Origin: Pseudomonadota bacterium
GTDB taxonomy: Bacteria; Pseudomonadota; Gammaproteobacteria; Xanthomonadales; SZUA-36
Assembly (NCBI GenBank): GCA_015222805.1
Contig: JADFVZ010000114.1
Location: 1 to 49,249, forward strand
Length of the DNA stretch: 49,249 nt
Direction: 5' to 3'
The position numbers were made by a program, and so were the translations under genes. Below are positions 1 through 9,968 of this stretch, piece by piece. The notes under the pieces were generated by a model, which worked only from the letters and a program-made list of their open reading frames with translations, searched no databases and was not told where the DNA came from. Numbering within the stretch: the stretch's first letter is position 1; every line of letters begins with the position of its first letter.

Positions 1-168
1 AAGAAGCCAGCTAAAAAGAAAGTTGCTAAGAAAAAAGTAGCGAAGAAGGCGGCTAAAAAGAAAGTTGCTAAGAAAAAAGTAACCAAGAAGGCAGCTAAAA
101 AGAAAGTTGCTAAGAAAAAAGTAACGAAGAAGGCGGCTAAAAAGAAAGTTGTCAGGAAAAAAGCTACA
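1..168 (+). repeat. Four tandem 42-bp repeats encoding Lys/Ala/Val 14-mers
   Basis: Units lie at 1-42, 43-84, 85-126 and 127-168. The first three are nearly identical (third-position and few other changes) and the fourth has diverged at its 3' half. Each unit is 14 codons, so copy-number change keeps the frame. The array may extend left of the window. Confidence 0.9.
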
Positions 169-435
169 GGGAAAAAAACAGCCAGTAAGAGTAGTAGTAA
201 GCCGGATGTAGTTAAAAGGCTGAAGGCTGAAATTAATACTATGTCGAAGAAGATTCGGGCTTTGGAATCTAAAGCCATGAAGGCAATCAAGGCCAATGCC
301 GAGATCAATACGCTAACAAAGAAGGTTCGGGTGCTCGAAAAGAATGCTATCAAGGACTTTAGATCGATGGAATCGACAGCAAAAAAGAAATATCATGCTT
401 TTGAAGCCAAACTTGCCGCAGCACTTAAGCGTTAG
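1..435 (+). CDS. Lysine-rich histone H1-like repeat protein (C-terminal part; 5' end outside window)
   Basis: The reading frame is open from base 1 and ends at TAG 433-435, so only the last 144 codons are present. The first ~56 residues are almost entirely Lys, Ala and Val, arranged as four 14-residue units of the form KKAAKKKVAKKKVT. The remainder is a charged helical tail with regular Leu/Ile/Val spacing (residues ~66-144), likely a coiled coil. This composition is typical of bacterial H1-like or AlgP-like DNA-binding proteins that coat or condense nucleoid DNA. The role is inferred from composition, since there is no specific catalytic motif. An ATG at 241 is internal and would discard the basic repeats, so it is not the real start. 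A strong terminator follows. Confidence 0.75.
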   Translation, partial: KKPAKKKVAKKKVAKKAAKKKVAKKKVTKKAAKKKVAKKKVTKKAAKKKVVRKKATGKKTASKSSSKPDVVKRLKAEINTMSKKIRALESKAMKAIKANAEINTLTKKVRVLEKNAIKDFRSMESTAKKKYHAFEAKLAAALKR

Positions 436-453
436 AGTATGAATAGCGTAGTT

Positions 454-486
454 GACAAAAGCCCGGTTCGCCGGGCTTTTGTCATT
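454..486 (+). terminator. Rho-independent terminator (bidirectional-looking)
   Basis: Perfect 13-bp inverted repeat: 454-466 pairs with 471-483 around a TTCG tetraloop (467-470). The stem is GC-rich inside with AAAA/TTTT flanks, so it can act on either strand. It closes the lysine-rich gene and separates it from xerD. Confidence 0.9.
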
Positions 487-507
487 TAACAGTTCATTGA
501 AATTATT

Positions 508-1401
508 TTGAAAACCACCCATCCGCTGATAGAACAATTCCTTGATGCACTTTGGGCAGAACGAGGGCTCTCCGATAACAGCCTGAAAAGTTACCGTTAT
601 GATTTGAAGCATTATGTGGCCTATCTGGAAAAACAGGGGGTACAACCCTTAGGTGCCCGGCGTGCGGATATTCAATTATTCCTCGCTGATAAAACCCGAC
701 ATGGCGCCAGTGCAAGGACCCTGGGCCGCTCACTATCCACGCTTAGGCAGTTTTATCGTTACCTGTTTCGGGAGCAACTGGTTTCAGAAGATCCAACGAA
801 TTTAATTGATGCACCAAAACTGGGGCGGGGATTACCCAGGGCATTGTCAGAAGAACAGGTTGAGGCGGTGCTTGAAGCTCCCGATATTAACCGCCCGGTT
901 GGCCAGCGTGACCGCGCCATGCTTGAATTAATGTATGCAACCGGCTTGCGGGTCAGTGAGCTGGTTTCTTTACAAATTATTAATTTAAACTTGCAGCAGG
1001 GTGTCGTCAGGGTTCTGGGGAAAGGCAGTAAAGAAAGACTGGTACCCCTGGGGGAAACTGCGGAAGACTGGTTGCGACTGTATCTGAAAGATGGCCGGGC
1101 AGAACTTCTCAAGGGTGTACAATGTGAAGCTGTTTTTGTCACTGCCCGCAAGGCAGGCCTGACACGGCAGGCATTCTGGTATGCAATCAGCAAATATGCG
1201 CGACAGGCCGGGATTGAGGTAAAGGTTTCTCCGCATATGCTTCGGCATTCATTCGCGACCCATTTGCTTAACCATGGAGCTGACCTTCGGGTAGTACAAT
1301 TATTGCTCGGGCATAGTGACCTTTCCACTACACAGATATATACTCACATCGCCCGCGAAGGACTTAAAAACCTGCACTCTGAACATCATCCGCGCGGTTA
1401 G
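508..1401 (+). CDS. xerD: Tyrosine recombinase XerD
   Basis: Site-specific recombinase that, with XerC, resolves chromosome dimers at dif during division. The product is 297 residues, the usual XerD length. The N-terminal SAM-like core-binding domain covers ~1-90 and the catalytic domain ~110-290. The catalytic set is visible: R148 (in GLRVSEL), K172, H243 and R246 (HMLRHSFATH), H269 (LLGHSD) and nucleophile Y278 (QIYTH). The tail after the Tyr (IAREGLKNLHSEHHPRG) matches XerD rather than XerC. The start is TTG at 508, giving the family's LIEQFLDALW N-terminus. The following gene is dsbC, the same neighbour as in enterobacteria. Confidence 0.95.
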   Translation: MKTTHPLIEQFLDALWAERGLSDNSLKSYRYDLKHYVAYLEKQGVQPLGARRADIQLFLADKTRHGASARTLGRSLSTLRQFYRYLFREQLVSEDPTNLIDAPKLGRGLPRALSEEQVEAVLEAPDINRPVGQRDRAMLELMYATGLRVSELVSLQIINLNLQQGVVRVLGKGSKERLVPLGETAEDWLRLYLKDGRAELLKGVQCEAVFVTARKAGLTRQAFWYAISKYARQAGIEVKVSPHMLRHSFATHLLNHGADLRVVQLLLGHSDLSTTQIYTHIAREGLKNLHSEHHPRG

Positions 1402-1477
1402 GCGAAGCAGGGTGAAATAAATTGAACTTTAGACTGGACAGCCACTCATACTGAGTGAAATCAATATTGGAAAAATA

Positions 1478-2212
1478 ATGAAAATTCGTAATATAACTAT
1501 TTCTACACTGGCCCTGTCAGCTTTGCTGGTTTCTTCAGTCACGCTGGCTGATTCTTATGAGGCTGTACGTGATGCAGTTAAAAAGCTGAGTCCGTTAACT
1601 GAAAATATTGCAGTTAGTGAGACACCTGTTGCTGGTTTGCTCGAAGTTCAAATTGATACAGAGGTTGTATATTTCAGTGAAGATGGAAAATACCTCCTTC
1701 AGGGTCGCTTGTTTAACCTCGAAACACGAGAAGACCTGACCGATAACGCGAAATCGGGTATTCGTCAGGATTTAATCAAATCCTATGATTCCAGTAAACA
1801 GATTATTTTTTCTCCAAAAGACCCGGATTATGAGTTGATCGTATTTACTGACCTCGACTGCGGTTACTGCCGTAAACTGCATAATCAGGTTGCCGAATAC
1901 AACGAAGAAGGTATCAGTATTAATTATATGGCTTTTCCGCGGGCCGGTATCGGTTCAGAATCTTATAGCAAATATGTCTCTGTCTGGTGTGCTGATGATA
2001 ATAATGAAGCCATGACGCTGGCTAAAAATGGTGATGACCCTGTACCAAAGGTATGTGATAATCCAGTCAAAGACCAGTATGACCTTGGGTTGCAGCTAGG
2101 TGTTAGCGGAACACCTGCAATGGTAACCAGTGATGGCAAGATGATCCCCGGTTATGTACCACCCAAACAGCTGAAAGAGCGTCTGGATTCTATGTATAAA
2201 AGCGCTGAATAG
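1478..2212 (+). CDS. dsbC: Thiol:disulfide interchange protein DsbC
   Basis: Periplasmic disulfide isomerase that reshuffles wrong disulfides in exported proteins. The 244 residues comprise a signal peptide (~1-24, cut after VTLA), an N-terminal dimerisation domain (~25-85), a linker helix and a thioredoxin domain. The active site is C128-G-Y-C131 and the cis-proline loop is GVSGTP near residue 213. A second Cys pair (WCADD and KVCDN) matches the structural disulfide of DsbC. It follows xerD by 76 bp. Its likely clients here include the cysteine-rich secreted proteins encoded at 18.6-22.8 kb (inference). Confidence 0.95.
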   Translation: MKIRNITISTLALSALLVSSVTLADSYEAVRDAVKKLSPLTENIAVSETPVAGLLEVQIDTEVVYFSEDGKYLLQGRLFNLETREDLTDNAKSGIRQDLIKSYDSSKQIIFSPKDPDYELIVFTDLDCGYCRKLHNQVAEYNEEGISINYMAFPRAGIGSESYSKYVSVWCADDNNEAMTLAKNGDDPVPKVCDNPVKDQYDLGLQLGVSGTPAMVTSDGKMIPGYVPPKQLKERLDSMYKSAE

Positions 2213-2234
2213 ATCAGGCAGTTTATAGTTTCGG

Positions 2235-2263
2235 AAAACGGTCGCATCAGCGACCGTTTTTAT
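2235..2263 (+). terminator. Rho-independent terminator after dsbC
   Basis: Perfect 11-bp stem (2235-2245 with 2250-2260) closed by an ATCA loop and followed by Ts. It lies 22 bases after the dsbC stop. Confidence 0.9.
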
Positions 2264-2305
2264 TACCGGGCTGAAAAGTTCACCCTGCAACGGTGGTCAC
2301 TGGTT

Positions 2306-2311
2306 TATAAT
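2306..2311 (+). promoter_or_regulatory. Candidate -10 element for purL
   Basis: A perfect TATAAT at 2306-2311 lies 36 bp upstream of the purL start and after the dsbC terminator. No good -35 hexamer is visible at 16-18 bp, and no PurR-type palindrome was seen. Confidence 0.4.
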
Positions 2312-2346
2312 CTACGATTGTTGTACTTCATAATCTGAGGTGGAAG

Positions 2347-5300
2347 TTGAAAAAGTTTCTCTGCTTGCCCGGTGAGGCAGCTTTATCTGAATTTCGCCAG
2401 CAACGACTGGCCCGAAGACTGGGACAGTTGCTGGGTGAGGAAGTAACAATTACCAGTCAATGGGTTTATTTATTGAGTTTATCTACTGGGCTCAATGACC
2501 GGCAACTGGCGAGAATGTGCGAGTTGCTGCACGTCCAGGGAGAGTTACTCCCGGTATCGAAAACAAAGGAATCCCTGTTCCTGGTCACCCCGCGCAGCGG
2601 TACGATTTCCCCCTGGTCCTCAAAAGCTACTGATATCGCCCATCGTTGCGGTTTCCCTGAACTCATCAGGGTTGAGCGAGCACAGGCTTTTATAATTCCT
2701 CCTGGCTTGAGCCAGTCACAGTCCGCTGAAGTTGAGAGGGTGCTGCACGACCGTATGACTCAATCCGTTTTGAGCAGTTTCGACCAGGCAGAAGCATTGT
2801 TCGAGCAGGGTGAGCCGGCACCCCTGGTATTTATAGATTTGACCCAGAACAGCGAGAAAGCACTGCAGCAGGCTAATCAGGAGCTGGGGCTGGCTTTGTC
2901 AGCGGATGAAATTGACTATCTGATCGAGCAATATCAGCAATTGCAACGTAACCCGACAGATGCCGAGCTGATGATGTTCGCACAGGCAAATTCCGAACAC
3001 TGTAGGCATAAGATATTTAATGCCAGTTGGAGTGTTGATGGTGAGCCCCGGGATGAAACCCTGTTTGGGATGATCAAAAACACCTACGGGCAATCACCCG
3101 AAAATGTACTCTCGGCCTATCACGACAATGCTGCAGTTATTGCCGGTTCTACAGCTGCACGGTTTTTTCCGGATAGCAGCGATCATCACTATGGTTTTAC
3201 CACCGAAGCGGTTGATATACAGATCAAGGTGGAAACCCATAACCACCCGACTGCAATCTCCCCCTTCCCCGGTGCGGCGACAGGTTCGGGTGGCGAAATT
3301 CGTGATGAAGCCGCTACGGGTCGAGGCTCTAAACCAAAGTCCGGTTTAAGCGGTTTTTCAGTCTCACATTTACGTATACCGGCGGCTATACAGCCCTGGG
3401 AAGCTTCCGTTGGCAAGCCCGGCAGGATTGCTTCGGCATTGGAAATCATGATTGATGGACCCCTTGGTGGTGCAGCCTTTAACAATGAGTTTGGCCGCCC
3501 CGCACTGGGCGGTTATTTCCGCACTTTTGAATTTGAGCACAACTCACAGTTATGGGGTTACCACAAGCCGATTATGATTGCCGGCGGTATGGGTAATATC
3601 CGTCGCCAGCATGTAGAAAAACTGATTATCCCGGAAGGTGCGCCAATTATTGTACTTGGTGGCCCTGCCATGCTGATTGGTCTTGGGGGCGGTGCAGCTT
3701 CATCAATGGGGTCAGGCAGTAGTGGCGGAGATCTTGATTTCGCCTCGGTGCAGCGGGAAAACCCTGAAATGGAACGTCGCTGCCAGGAAGTGATCGATCA
3801 ATGCTGGGCACAGGGTGAGGGTAATCCGCTGATCTCCATTCACGATGTTGGTGCCGGTGGTCTCTCTAATGCCCTGCCTGAGTTACTGCACGACAGTGGC
3901 AGGGGCGGTTTGTTGGAGCTGCGGGCGATTAACTCTACCGACAGGTCAATGTCACCCATGCAGATCTGGTGCAATGAGGCCCAGGAAAGATATGTGATGT
4001 CAGTACAACCGGACAGGCTGGAAGATTTCCTGTGGTTGTGTGAGCGTGAACGCTGCCCGGTTGCGGTTGTCGGCAAAGCTAGCGACGATGGACACTTACG
4101 CCTGGATGACCAGTTGCTGGGTAATCACCCGGTAGACTTGCCGATGGATGTTTTCCTTGGTAAACCGCCACGGATGCATCGTGAAACAGAACATTTAGCA
4201 GTACCGTTGGGTAGCTTCGATGCTGCAGGAATTATATTATCCGAGGCAATTGAGCGGGTGCTTAGATTACCCGCAGTGGCCTCAAAACAGTTTCTGATCA
4301 CCATCGGTGACCGCAGTGTTGGCGGCCTGGTTGTACGTGATCAGATGGTCGGCCCCTGGCAAATCCCCGTGGCCGATTGTGCAGTTACTGCCAGTGGGTT
4401 TAGTGCCGATACCGGCGAGGCTATGGCAATGGGCGAACGCACTCCGTTGGCCGTGGTTAATGGGCCGGCCTCTGGGCGTATGGCTGTTGCTGAAGCAATA
4501 ACCAATATTGCCGCTGCGGCCATCGATAAACTTAGCGATATCAAGCTTTCTGCCAACTGGATGGCAGCCACGGGTAAGCCGGGCCAGGATGTCGCATTGT
4601 TTGATACCGTCCAGGCTGTAGGTATGGAGTTATGTCCTGAATTGGGCATTGCTATTCCCGTGGGTAAAGATTCATTATCCATGAGTACGGCCTGGGAAGA
4701 TAAACAGGGTAAAAGCAGGCAGATGCAGGCACCCTTGTCCTTGATCGTCACGGCATTTGCCCCGGTGACTGATATTAAACGCAGCCTGACCCCGCAACTG
4801 TGTACTGCAGATGCTATTGGTGGTACCTGCCTGTTACTGCTGGACCTGGGACAGGCCAAAAACCGCCTGGGTGGCTCTGCACTGGCACAGGTATATTCAC
4901 AACAGGGCGGTGAGGTTGCCGACCTTGATAAGCCGGCTGATTTAAAGGCTTTTTTCCAGTTAATCCAGGATTTGAACTGCAAGGGTAGATTGCTTGCCTA
5001 TCACGATCGTTCCGATGGCGGTTTGTTGACCACTTTACTGGAGATGGCCTTCGCTGCTCAATCCGGGCTGGATATCAAGCTGCCGGGTGCTGCCAGCGAG
5101 AGTTTAAGTTGGTTGTTTTCTGAAGAACCCGGAGCGGTCATCCAGGTTCGTACTGAAGATTTGCCGGGTATTGAGCGTGCTGTTGCAGCTGCAGGATTAA
5201 GCGCCTGCTACCATCAGGTAGCTGTACCACGGCAGTCGGGCGAAGTGAGAATAAGTGTTGCCAAGGAGCAACTGTATAGTGCGAGGTTAACAACACTTCA

Positions 5301-6246
5301 GCAGATCTGGGCCGATACCAGTTACCAGGTGCAACGGCTGAGGGACAACCCCGAGTGTGCAGATGAAGAATTCAGGCGGATAGCGGCAGGCAATCAGGTT
5401 TGTTTGCAGCCGCAGATCAGCTTTGACTGGCCAATGCGTCCCTCGGTTGCAAATGGCGTTGCCGCTAAACCACGGGTTGCCATCCTCAGGGAGCAGGGTG
5501 TAAACGGCCAGGTAGAAATGGCCGCCGCTTTCCACCTTGCCGGTTTTGAAGCCGTTGATGTACATATGAGTGACCTGTTTGCCGGGCGTACCCATCTTCA
5601 CGACTACGACGGTTTTGTGGCCTGTGGAGGTTTTTCTTATGGTGACGTACTCGGCGCGGGACGTGGCTGGGCCAAGTCCATTTTGTTTCATCAGGAAATG
5701 CGTCAGCAATTTGAAGGGTTTCTCGCCGATCCCCGGCGTTTTGCACTGGGTGTGTGTAACGGTTGCCAGATGCTGGCGACCTTGCGCGATGTTATACCCG
5801 GTGCGCATCATTGGCCGCATTTTACCCGCAACCGTTCGGAGCAATTTGAAGCACGCTTATCACTGGTGGAAATCCAGCCGTCACCTTCAATTTTCCTGGC
5901 AGGCATGGCCGGTAGTCGAATGCCGGTTGCCAGTGCCCACGGTGAGGGTCAGGTCAGCTGGTCAGGCAGCGATGCGGCTTCTGCCCATGTTGCCCTGCGT
6001 TATATTGAATCTGATGGTTCCCCTGCCAGTCAATACCCGGCCAACCCTAACGGCTCGGATCAGGGAATAACCGGGTTGACTACGCCTGATGGGCGGGTAA
6101 CTATTATGATGCCGCATCCTGAGCGAACTTTACGCAGCAGTAATTTTTCCTGGGCACCTTCAGGCTGGCAAGCCGAATCACCCTGGCAGAAAATGTTTTT
6201 CAATGCGTACCAGTGGTCGCTAAGTCAAAGAGGTTCATCATGGTAG
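2347..6246 (+). CDS. purL: Phosphoribosylformylglycinamidine synthase (FGAR amidotransferase), large single-chain type
   Basis: Catalyses the ATP- and glutamine-dependent conversion of FGAR to FGAM in purine synthesis. The 1299 residues match the large proteobacterial PurL. In order there is a PurS-like N-terminal domain (~1-150), a linker, two PurM-like halves (the motif [19 protein letters not shown] near residue 300; [15 protein letters not shown] near 500) and a C-terminal class I glutaminase domain (~1040-1299). The glutaminase has nucleophile C1137 in GVCNGCQ and the His-Glu pair in PHPER. The start is TTG at 2347 behind a GAGGTGG ribosome site. The stop codon overlaps the start of the next gene. 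Confidence 0.97.
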   Translation: MKKFLCLPGEAALSEFRQQRLARRLGQLLGEEVTITSQWVYLLSLSTGLNDRQLARMCELLHVQGELLPVSKTKESLFLVTPRSGTISPWSSKATDIAHRCGFPELIRVERAQAFIIPPGLSQSQSAEVERVLHDRMTQSVLSSFDQAEALFEQGEPAPLVFIDLTQNSEKALQQANQELGLALSADEIDYLIEQYQQLQRNPTDAELMMFAQANSEHCRHKIFNASWSVDGEPRDETLFGMIKNTYGQSPENVLSAYHDNAAVIAGSTAARFFPDSSDHHYGFTTEAVDIQIKVETHNHPTAISPFPGAATGSGGEIRDEAATGRGSKPKSGLSGFSVSHLRIPAAIQPWEASVGKPGRIASALEIMIDGPLGGAAFNNEFGRPALGGYFRTFEFEHNSQLWGYHKPIMIAGGMGNIRRQHVEKLIIPEGAPIIVLGGPAMLIGLGGGAASSMGSGSSGGDLDFASVQRENPEMERRCQEVIDQCWAQGEGNPLISIHDVGAGGLSNALPELLHDSGRGGLLELRAINSTDRSMSPMQIWCNEAQERYVMSVQPDRLEDFLWLCERERCPVAVVGKASDDGHLRLDDQLLGNHPVDLPMDVFLGKPPRMHRETEHLAVPLGSFDAAGIILSEAIERVLRLPAVASKQFLITIGDRSVGGLVVRDQMVGPWQIPVADCAVTASGFSADTGEAMAMGERTPLAVVNGPASGRMAVAEAITNIAAAAIDKLSDIKLSANWMAATGKPGQDVALFDTVQAVGMELCPELGIAIPVGKDSLSMSTAWEDKQGKSRQMQAPLSLIVTAFAPVTDIKRSLTPQLCTADAIGGTCLLLLDLGQAKNRLGGSALAQVYSQQGGEVADLDKPADLKAFFQLIQDLNCKGRLLAYHDRSDGGLLTTLLEMAFAAQSGLDIKLPGAASESLSWLFSEEPGAVIQVRTEDLPGIERAVAAAGLSACYHQVAVPRQSGEVRISVAKEQLYSARLTTLQQIWADTSYQVQRLRDNPECADEEFRRIAAGNQVCLQPQISFDWPMRPSVANGVAAKPRVAILREQGVNGQVEMAAAFHLAGFEAVDVHMSDLFAGRTHLHDYDGFVACGGFSYGDVLGAGRGWAKSILFHQEMRQQFEGFLADPRRFALGVCNGCQMLATLRDVIPGAHHWPHFTRNRSEQFEARLSLVEIQPSPSIFLAGMAGSRMPVASAHGEGQVSWSGSDAASAHVALRYIESDGSPASQYPANPNGSDQGITGLTTPDGRVTIMMPHPERTLRSSNFSWAPSGWQAESPWQKMFFNAYQWSLSQRGSSW

Positions 6247-6878
6247 ATGAAGCAGATAAAGTAGATAAAGCAATAGATAACTCGGCAAACAGCCCGGTAC
6301 GGGATCTTTTCCTGCTGTCAGCGCTGTGGATGCCACTGGGTTTCTTTTTCTGGTTTAAGGTATCAACCCTGCTGGTACTGCCGGTTGCCCGGCTATCTGC
6401 CTGGCTGCTGGAAAAAAGCCTGGGTGATCAGTTTTATGGGTTAGTGCAAAATAGCTACCTGCTGGAGATCGCAACCAATATTCCCTTGAATGAGAAAGTC
6501 CAGGGACGACTTGCGGCACTATCGTTTGATGTTAATCCAATGATCTACGGTTACGGCATACCTGTATTATTCGGCCTGATTTTGGCAACTCCGGGAAGCT
6601 GGAAAAAGCGCAGTGCAGATTTGCTCGGTGGTTACTTAATCCTGGTAATGCTTCAAACCTGGGGTGTATTCTGGGAAGTACAGAAAAGCCTGAAATTTAC
6701 TTTTCCCGGCACCGCGGCCACGGCAGCCACAGCTAGCGATTTGTCGCCTACCCTAATCGCACTTTGTTACCAGATGGGTTACTTAATCTTGCCGGCAGTG
6801 GTTCCGATTGCTTGGTGGATTTTACGCAATCGGATATTTCTCGAGCAGCAGGTGCTGGATCGAAATAAGTTTTTCTAA
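6240..6878 (+). CDS. Four-helix inner-membrane protein, exosortase-H-associated-like
   Basis: The product is 212 residues from ATG 6240, which sits inside the purL stop region (ATGGTAG) with AGAGG upstream, so it is translationally coupled to purL. An upstream in-frame start (6213) lies inside purL and lacks a ribosome site. Hydrophobic segments fall at about 22-47, 100-118, 128-146 and 172-196, with a soluble loop at 60-98. The central motif [20 protein letters not shown] is the most distinctive part. From memory this resembles membrane proteins found beside XrtH exosortases, but no exosortase gene or target sorting signal is in the window. The function is unknown and the assignment is tentative. 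Confidence 0.6.
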   Translation: MVDEADKVDKAIDNSANSPVRDLFLLSALWMPLGFFFWFKVSTLLVLPVARLSAWLLEKSLGDQFYGLVQNSYLLEIATNIPLNEKVQGRLAALSFDVNPMIYGYGIPVLFGLILATPGSWKKRSADLLGGYLILVMLQTWGVFWEVQKSLKFTFPGTAATAATASDLSPTLIALCYQMGYLILPAVVPIAWWILRNRIFLEQQVLDRNKFF

Positions 6879-6937
6879 ATTCAGGCTGAACCAGTAGCAG
6901 TGGTGGCGGTCGTAATACTGTCTTTTTCCGCTCAGGC

Positions 6938-6943
6938 TATAAT
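6938..6943 (+). promoter_or_regulatory. Candidate -10 element for the type II secretion operon
   Basis: A TATAAT at 6938-6943 lies 34 bp before gspE in the only sizeable gap (98 bp) upstream of the operon. No convincing -35 hexamer is visible. Confidence 0.4.
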
Positions 6944-6976
6944 GGCGGATAAAATAATCAGCAACAGGGGAGCTCA

Positions 6977-8701
6977 GTGAGCGAAGCAGTCGAAGCACTG
7001 GTTGATACCGGTAGGCAAACAGATAAGGATGAACTAATTGAGCGTCTGCTCAATGAATCTTATCTTAAATCAGATGATCTGGAGCGGGCACGTACTGTGC
7101 ACGCAGAGCAGGGTGGCGACCTGGTCAGCCTGTTAGTGCGCCTGGGGCTGGTCTCCGAACGTAATGTTTCCCAGACTCTTGCTGAACTACTCGATTTACC
7201 ACTTTTTGATATCAGGCAACTACCGGATGAAGGTCTTGATCTTGGTTCAGTATCTTATCGATTCCTGAAACAAAATTTCCTGTTGCCGGTTACCAGTGAT
7301 GATGATGGCTGGGTTGTTGTTGCAGCTAACCCAAGGGATGAATTTGTGAGCCGAGCGCTGGAAATGGCCTCCGGCAAGAAAGTTAGCTACTTGATTGGTG
7401 TGCCTTCAGATATCGAGGCCAGCCTGGAAAAATTCTACGGCGGCGGCCGCAGTATGATGGGTGAAATCGCTGAAGGCCTGGGTGAATTTGACAGTGATGA
7501 TGGTGAAAGTGTAGAGCATTTGCGCGAACTGGCTTCTGAAGCGCCGGTGATCCGCCTGGTCAACCTGATTATGCAGCGGGCCGTTGAATCGCGGGCATCA
7601 GATATACATATTGAACCTTTTGAGAACCACCTTAAAGTCCGTTACCGCATAGACGGTGTGCTGCAGGAAGTTGAGTCGCCGCCGCCGAGTTCATCCGCTG
7701 CGGTAATTTCACGAATTAAAATCATGGCCAAATTGAATATTGCCGAACGTCGCCTGCCACAGGATGGGCGCATAATGCACCGCGTACAGGGCAAGGAACT
7801 AGACTTGCGTGTATCCACTATCCCCACGGCGCATGGTGAGAGCGTGGTCATGCGTATCCTCGATCGTGAATCGATCGTCCTGGATTTTTCGGAGTTGGGT
7901 TTTGATCAGCAGTTGCAGAATCAATTCATACGCCAGCTGGAAATGCCGCATGGCATCATCCTGGTCACCGGACCTACAGGTTCCGGTAAAACCACCACCC
8001 TTTATACCGCGCTGCAGAAACTGAACACTTCAGAACGTAAAATTATTACCGTTGAAGATCCGGTGGAGTACCAGCTGGAAGGCATCAACCAGATCCAGGC
8101 GAAAGCCTCCATCGGCCTTGATTTTGCTTCAGCGTTGCGCGCCATCGTACGTCAGGACCCGGATGTCATCATGATTGGTGAAATGCGTGACCTCGAAACC
8201 GCTAAAATTGCTATCCAGTCAGCCCTGACAGGCCATCTGGTGTTATCTACTATCCATACCAACGATGCTGCCGGGGCGATTACCCGGATGCTGGATATGG
8301 GGGTCGAAGATTACCTGCTGACTTCTACTGTTAACGCAATTTTAGCCCAGCGCCTGGTGCGGACCCTTAACCGGGAAACGGCTGAGGCCTATGAAGTGCT
8401 GCCGGAAATGGCTGCAGAACTTGGCCTGATTGAGCTTGCGGGTGATGGCCCGCATACTTTTTATCATGCAGTGGGCTCTCCGGCCACACCCACGGGGTAT
8501 CAGGGCCGTACCACTATCCTGGAGCTGCTGGAAATGACCGATGCTGTTCGTCGTCTCGTCATCAGCCGGGCAACAGCCGGTGATATCCAGAACCAGGCCG
8601 TCATTGATGGTATGCGGATTATGTACCAGGATGGCCTCAACAAATGCCTGCAGGGTATTACTACCCTGGAAGAAGTCCTCAGGGTAACCCAGGAAGCCTA
8701 G
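6977..8701 (+). CDS. gspE: Type II secretion ATPase GspE
   Basis: Cytoplasmic hexameric ATPase that powers pseudopilus assembly. The product is 574 residues from a GTG start behind AGGGGAGC. The N-terminal N1E-type domain (~1-165) is followed by the N2E and RecA-like domains. Walker A GPTGSGKTTT is near 331-340, an Asp box (VEDPVEYQ) near 360, Walker B (DPDVIMIGEMRD) near 394, and a His box (GHLVLSTIHTND) near 420. Unusually, the segment ~455-512, which in most GspE proteins carries two CxxC pairs binding zinc, has no cysteine at all. It is the first gene of an xps-ordered operon. The function is secure; the metal site is absent. Confidence 0.96.
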   Translation: MSEAVEALVDTGRQTDKDELIERLLNESYLKSDDLERARTVHAEQGGDLVSLLVRLGLVSERNVSQTLAELLDLPLFDIRQLPDEGLDLGSVSYRFLKQNFLLPVTSDDDGWVVVAANPRDEFVSRALEMASGKKVSYLIGVPSDIEASLEKFYGGGRSMMGEIAEGLGEFDSDDGESVEHLRELASEAPVIRLVNLIMQRAVESRASDIHIEPFENHLKVRYRIDGVLQEVESPPPSSSAAVISRIKIMAKLNIAERRLPQDGRIMHRVQGKELDLRVSTIPTAHGESVVMRILDRESIVLDFSELGFDQQLQNQFIRQLEMPHGIILVTGPTGSGKTTTLYTALQKLNTSERKIITVEDPVEYQLEGINQIQAKASIGLDFASALRAIVRQDPDVIMIGEMRDLETAKIAIQSALTGHLVLSTIHTNDAAGAITRMLDMGVEDYLLTSTVNAILAQRLVRTLNRETAEAYEVLPEMAAELGLIELAGDGPHTFYHAVGSPATPTGYQGRTTILELLEMTDAVRRLVISRATAGDIQNQAVIDGMRIMYQDGLNKCLQGITTLEEVLRVTQEA

Positions 8702-8705
8702 CCGG

Positions 8706-9920
8706 ATGCCTTTATACGATTATAAAGCCGTAGCGCCCTCGGGCGAGGTGGTCCAGGGCAGCATGGAAGCCGTGAGTATGGATGCGGTCATTGCCAAACT
8801 CCAGTCCGAAGGGAATTTGCCGTTGTCGACAACAGAGGCAGGCAAGGGTGGTTTCAGCCTGAACAACATACGTCTCGGCCGCCAGGGCATGTCGGCAGCT
8901 GAGGTGGGTCAGTTTACCGAGCAGATGGCGACCTTGCTGGGTGCCGGACTGCCACTGGATAGGTCGTTAACGGTGCTTGCCGACCTGGCTGAAAATGAGA
9001 AAACTAAAAAAGTGGTTACTTCCCTGCGTGATAAAGTGCGTGGCGGTGAGCCATTCTCCAAAGCGCTGGAAGCCCAGTCGCACAGCTTTAATAAACTTTA
9101 TATCAACATGGTGCGTGCCGGCGAAGTCGGTGGCACCCTGGATGTTACCCTCGATCGGCTGGCCGAATACCTGGCCAATTCCAAAGACCTTAAGGACAGT
9201 GTGGTTTCGGCACTAATCTACCCCATCTTGCTGGTGGTTCTGGCAATTGGCTCTTTAATTTTATTGCTGGTTTATGTGATCCCGCAATTTACCCCGATTT
9301 TTGAAGAACTCGGTGGTGACCTGCCTTTGCTGACCCGTATCGTACTGGCTATAGGCGGCGCCCTGCAGAATTTCTGGTGGCTTATCGCCGGGGTTGTGTT
9401 TTTCGTGGTTTATGCTTTTCGCAGCATGCTGGCCGATGAAGAAAAGCGCCGCGGCTGGGATGGCTGGCTACTGAAGCGCCGCTGGATAGGTGATCTGGTT
9501 TCCAAACTGGAAACCGCACGCCTGGCACGCACCCTTGGAACTTTATTGACCAACGGCGTTCCATTACTTGCAGCTTTAGGCATTGCCCGTAATGTGCTCG
9601 GCAACACGGTTATGCAGGATGATATTGCTGAGGCCAGGAAACAGGTGCAGTCCGGTGGCTCACTCGCGCACAACCTGGCCGCCTCCGGGCATTTTCCCAA
9701 GTTTGCCCTGCAGATGGTCAGCGTAGGTGAAGAAACTGGCCAGCTTGATGCCATGCTGACGAAAGTCGCAGATGCTTACGATCGTGAGGTACGCACAACG
9801 ATTGATCGCTTAATGGCTCTTTTTGTGCCCTTATTAACCCTGTTGCTGGCCGGTATGATTGGCTTAATCGTCATGTCGGTACTAGTGGCTATTCTTGGAA
9901 TTAATGACCTGGTTGCCTGA
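8706..9920 (+). CDS. gspF: Type II secretion inner-membrane platform protein GspF
   Basis: Polytopic platform protein around which the pseudopilus rotates or assembles. It has 404 residues, standard for the family. The N-terminus (MPLYDYKAV) and two homologous GspF domains (~70-195 and ~270-395) are clear, each containing the FTEQMATLLGAGLPLDRSL or LARTLGTLLTNGVPLLAAL type motif. Three membrane segments lie near 170-195, 220-240 and 375-398. It begins 4 bp after gspE. Confidence 0.96.
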   Translation: MPLYDYKAVAPSGEVVQGSMEAVSMDAVIAKLQSEGNLPLSTTEAGKGGFSLNNIRLGRQGMSAAEVGQFTEQMATLLGAGLPLDRSLTVLADLAENEKTKKVVTSLRDKVRGGEPFSKALEAQSHSFNKLYINMVRAGEVGGTLDVTLDRLAEYLANSKDLKDSVVSALIYPILLVVLAIGSLILLLVYVIPQFTPIFEELGGDLPLLTRIVLAIGGALQNFWWLIAGVVFFVVYAFRSMLADEEKRRGWDGWLLKRRWIGDLVSKLETARLARTLGTLLTNGVPLLAALGIARNVLGNTVMQDDIAEARKQVQSGGSLAHNLAASGHFPKFALQMVSVGEETGQLDAMLTKVADAYDREVRTTIDRLMALFVPLLTLLLAGMIGLIVMSVLVAILGINDLVA

Positions 9921-9968
9921 TTAACTGTTAGATACTCAATCTATGCAACCTTTTTGATGGAAGTAAAT

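Noticed and set aside
1-168. CRISPR-like regular repeats
   Set aside because: The repeats are contiguous without spacers, coding and in frame, so they are a protein repeat, not a CRISPR array.
4341-4982. A 213-codon open frame on the minus strand within purL
   Set aside because: It is antisense to the conserved catalytic core of PurL, has no ribosome site and a low-complexity translation. It is a shadow of the real gene.
5287-5844. A 185-codon minus-strand frame within purL
   Set aside because: It is antisense to the glutaminase domain and shows no recognisable protein features.
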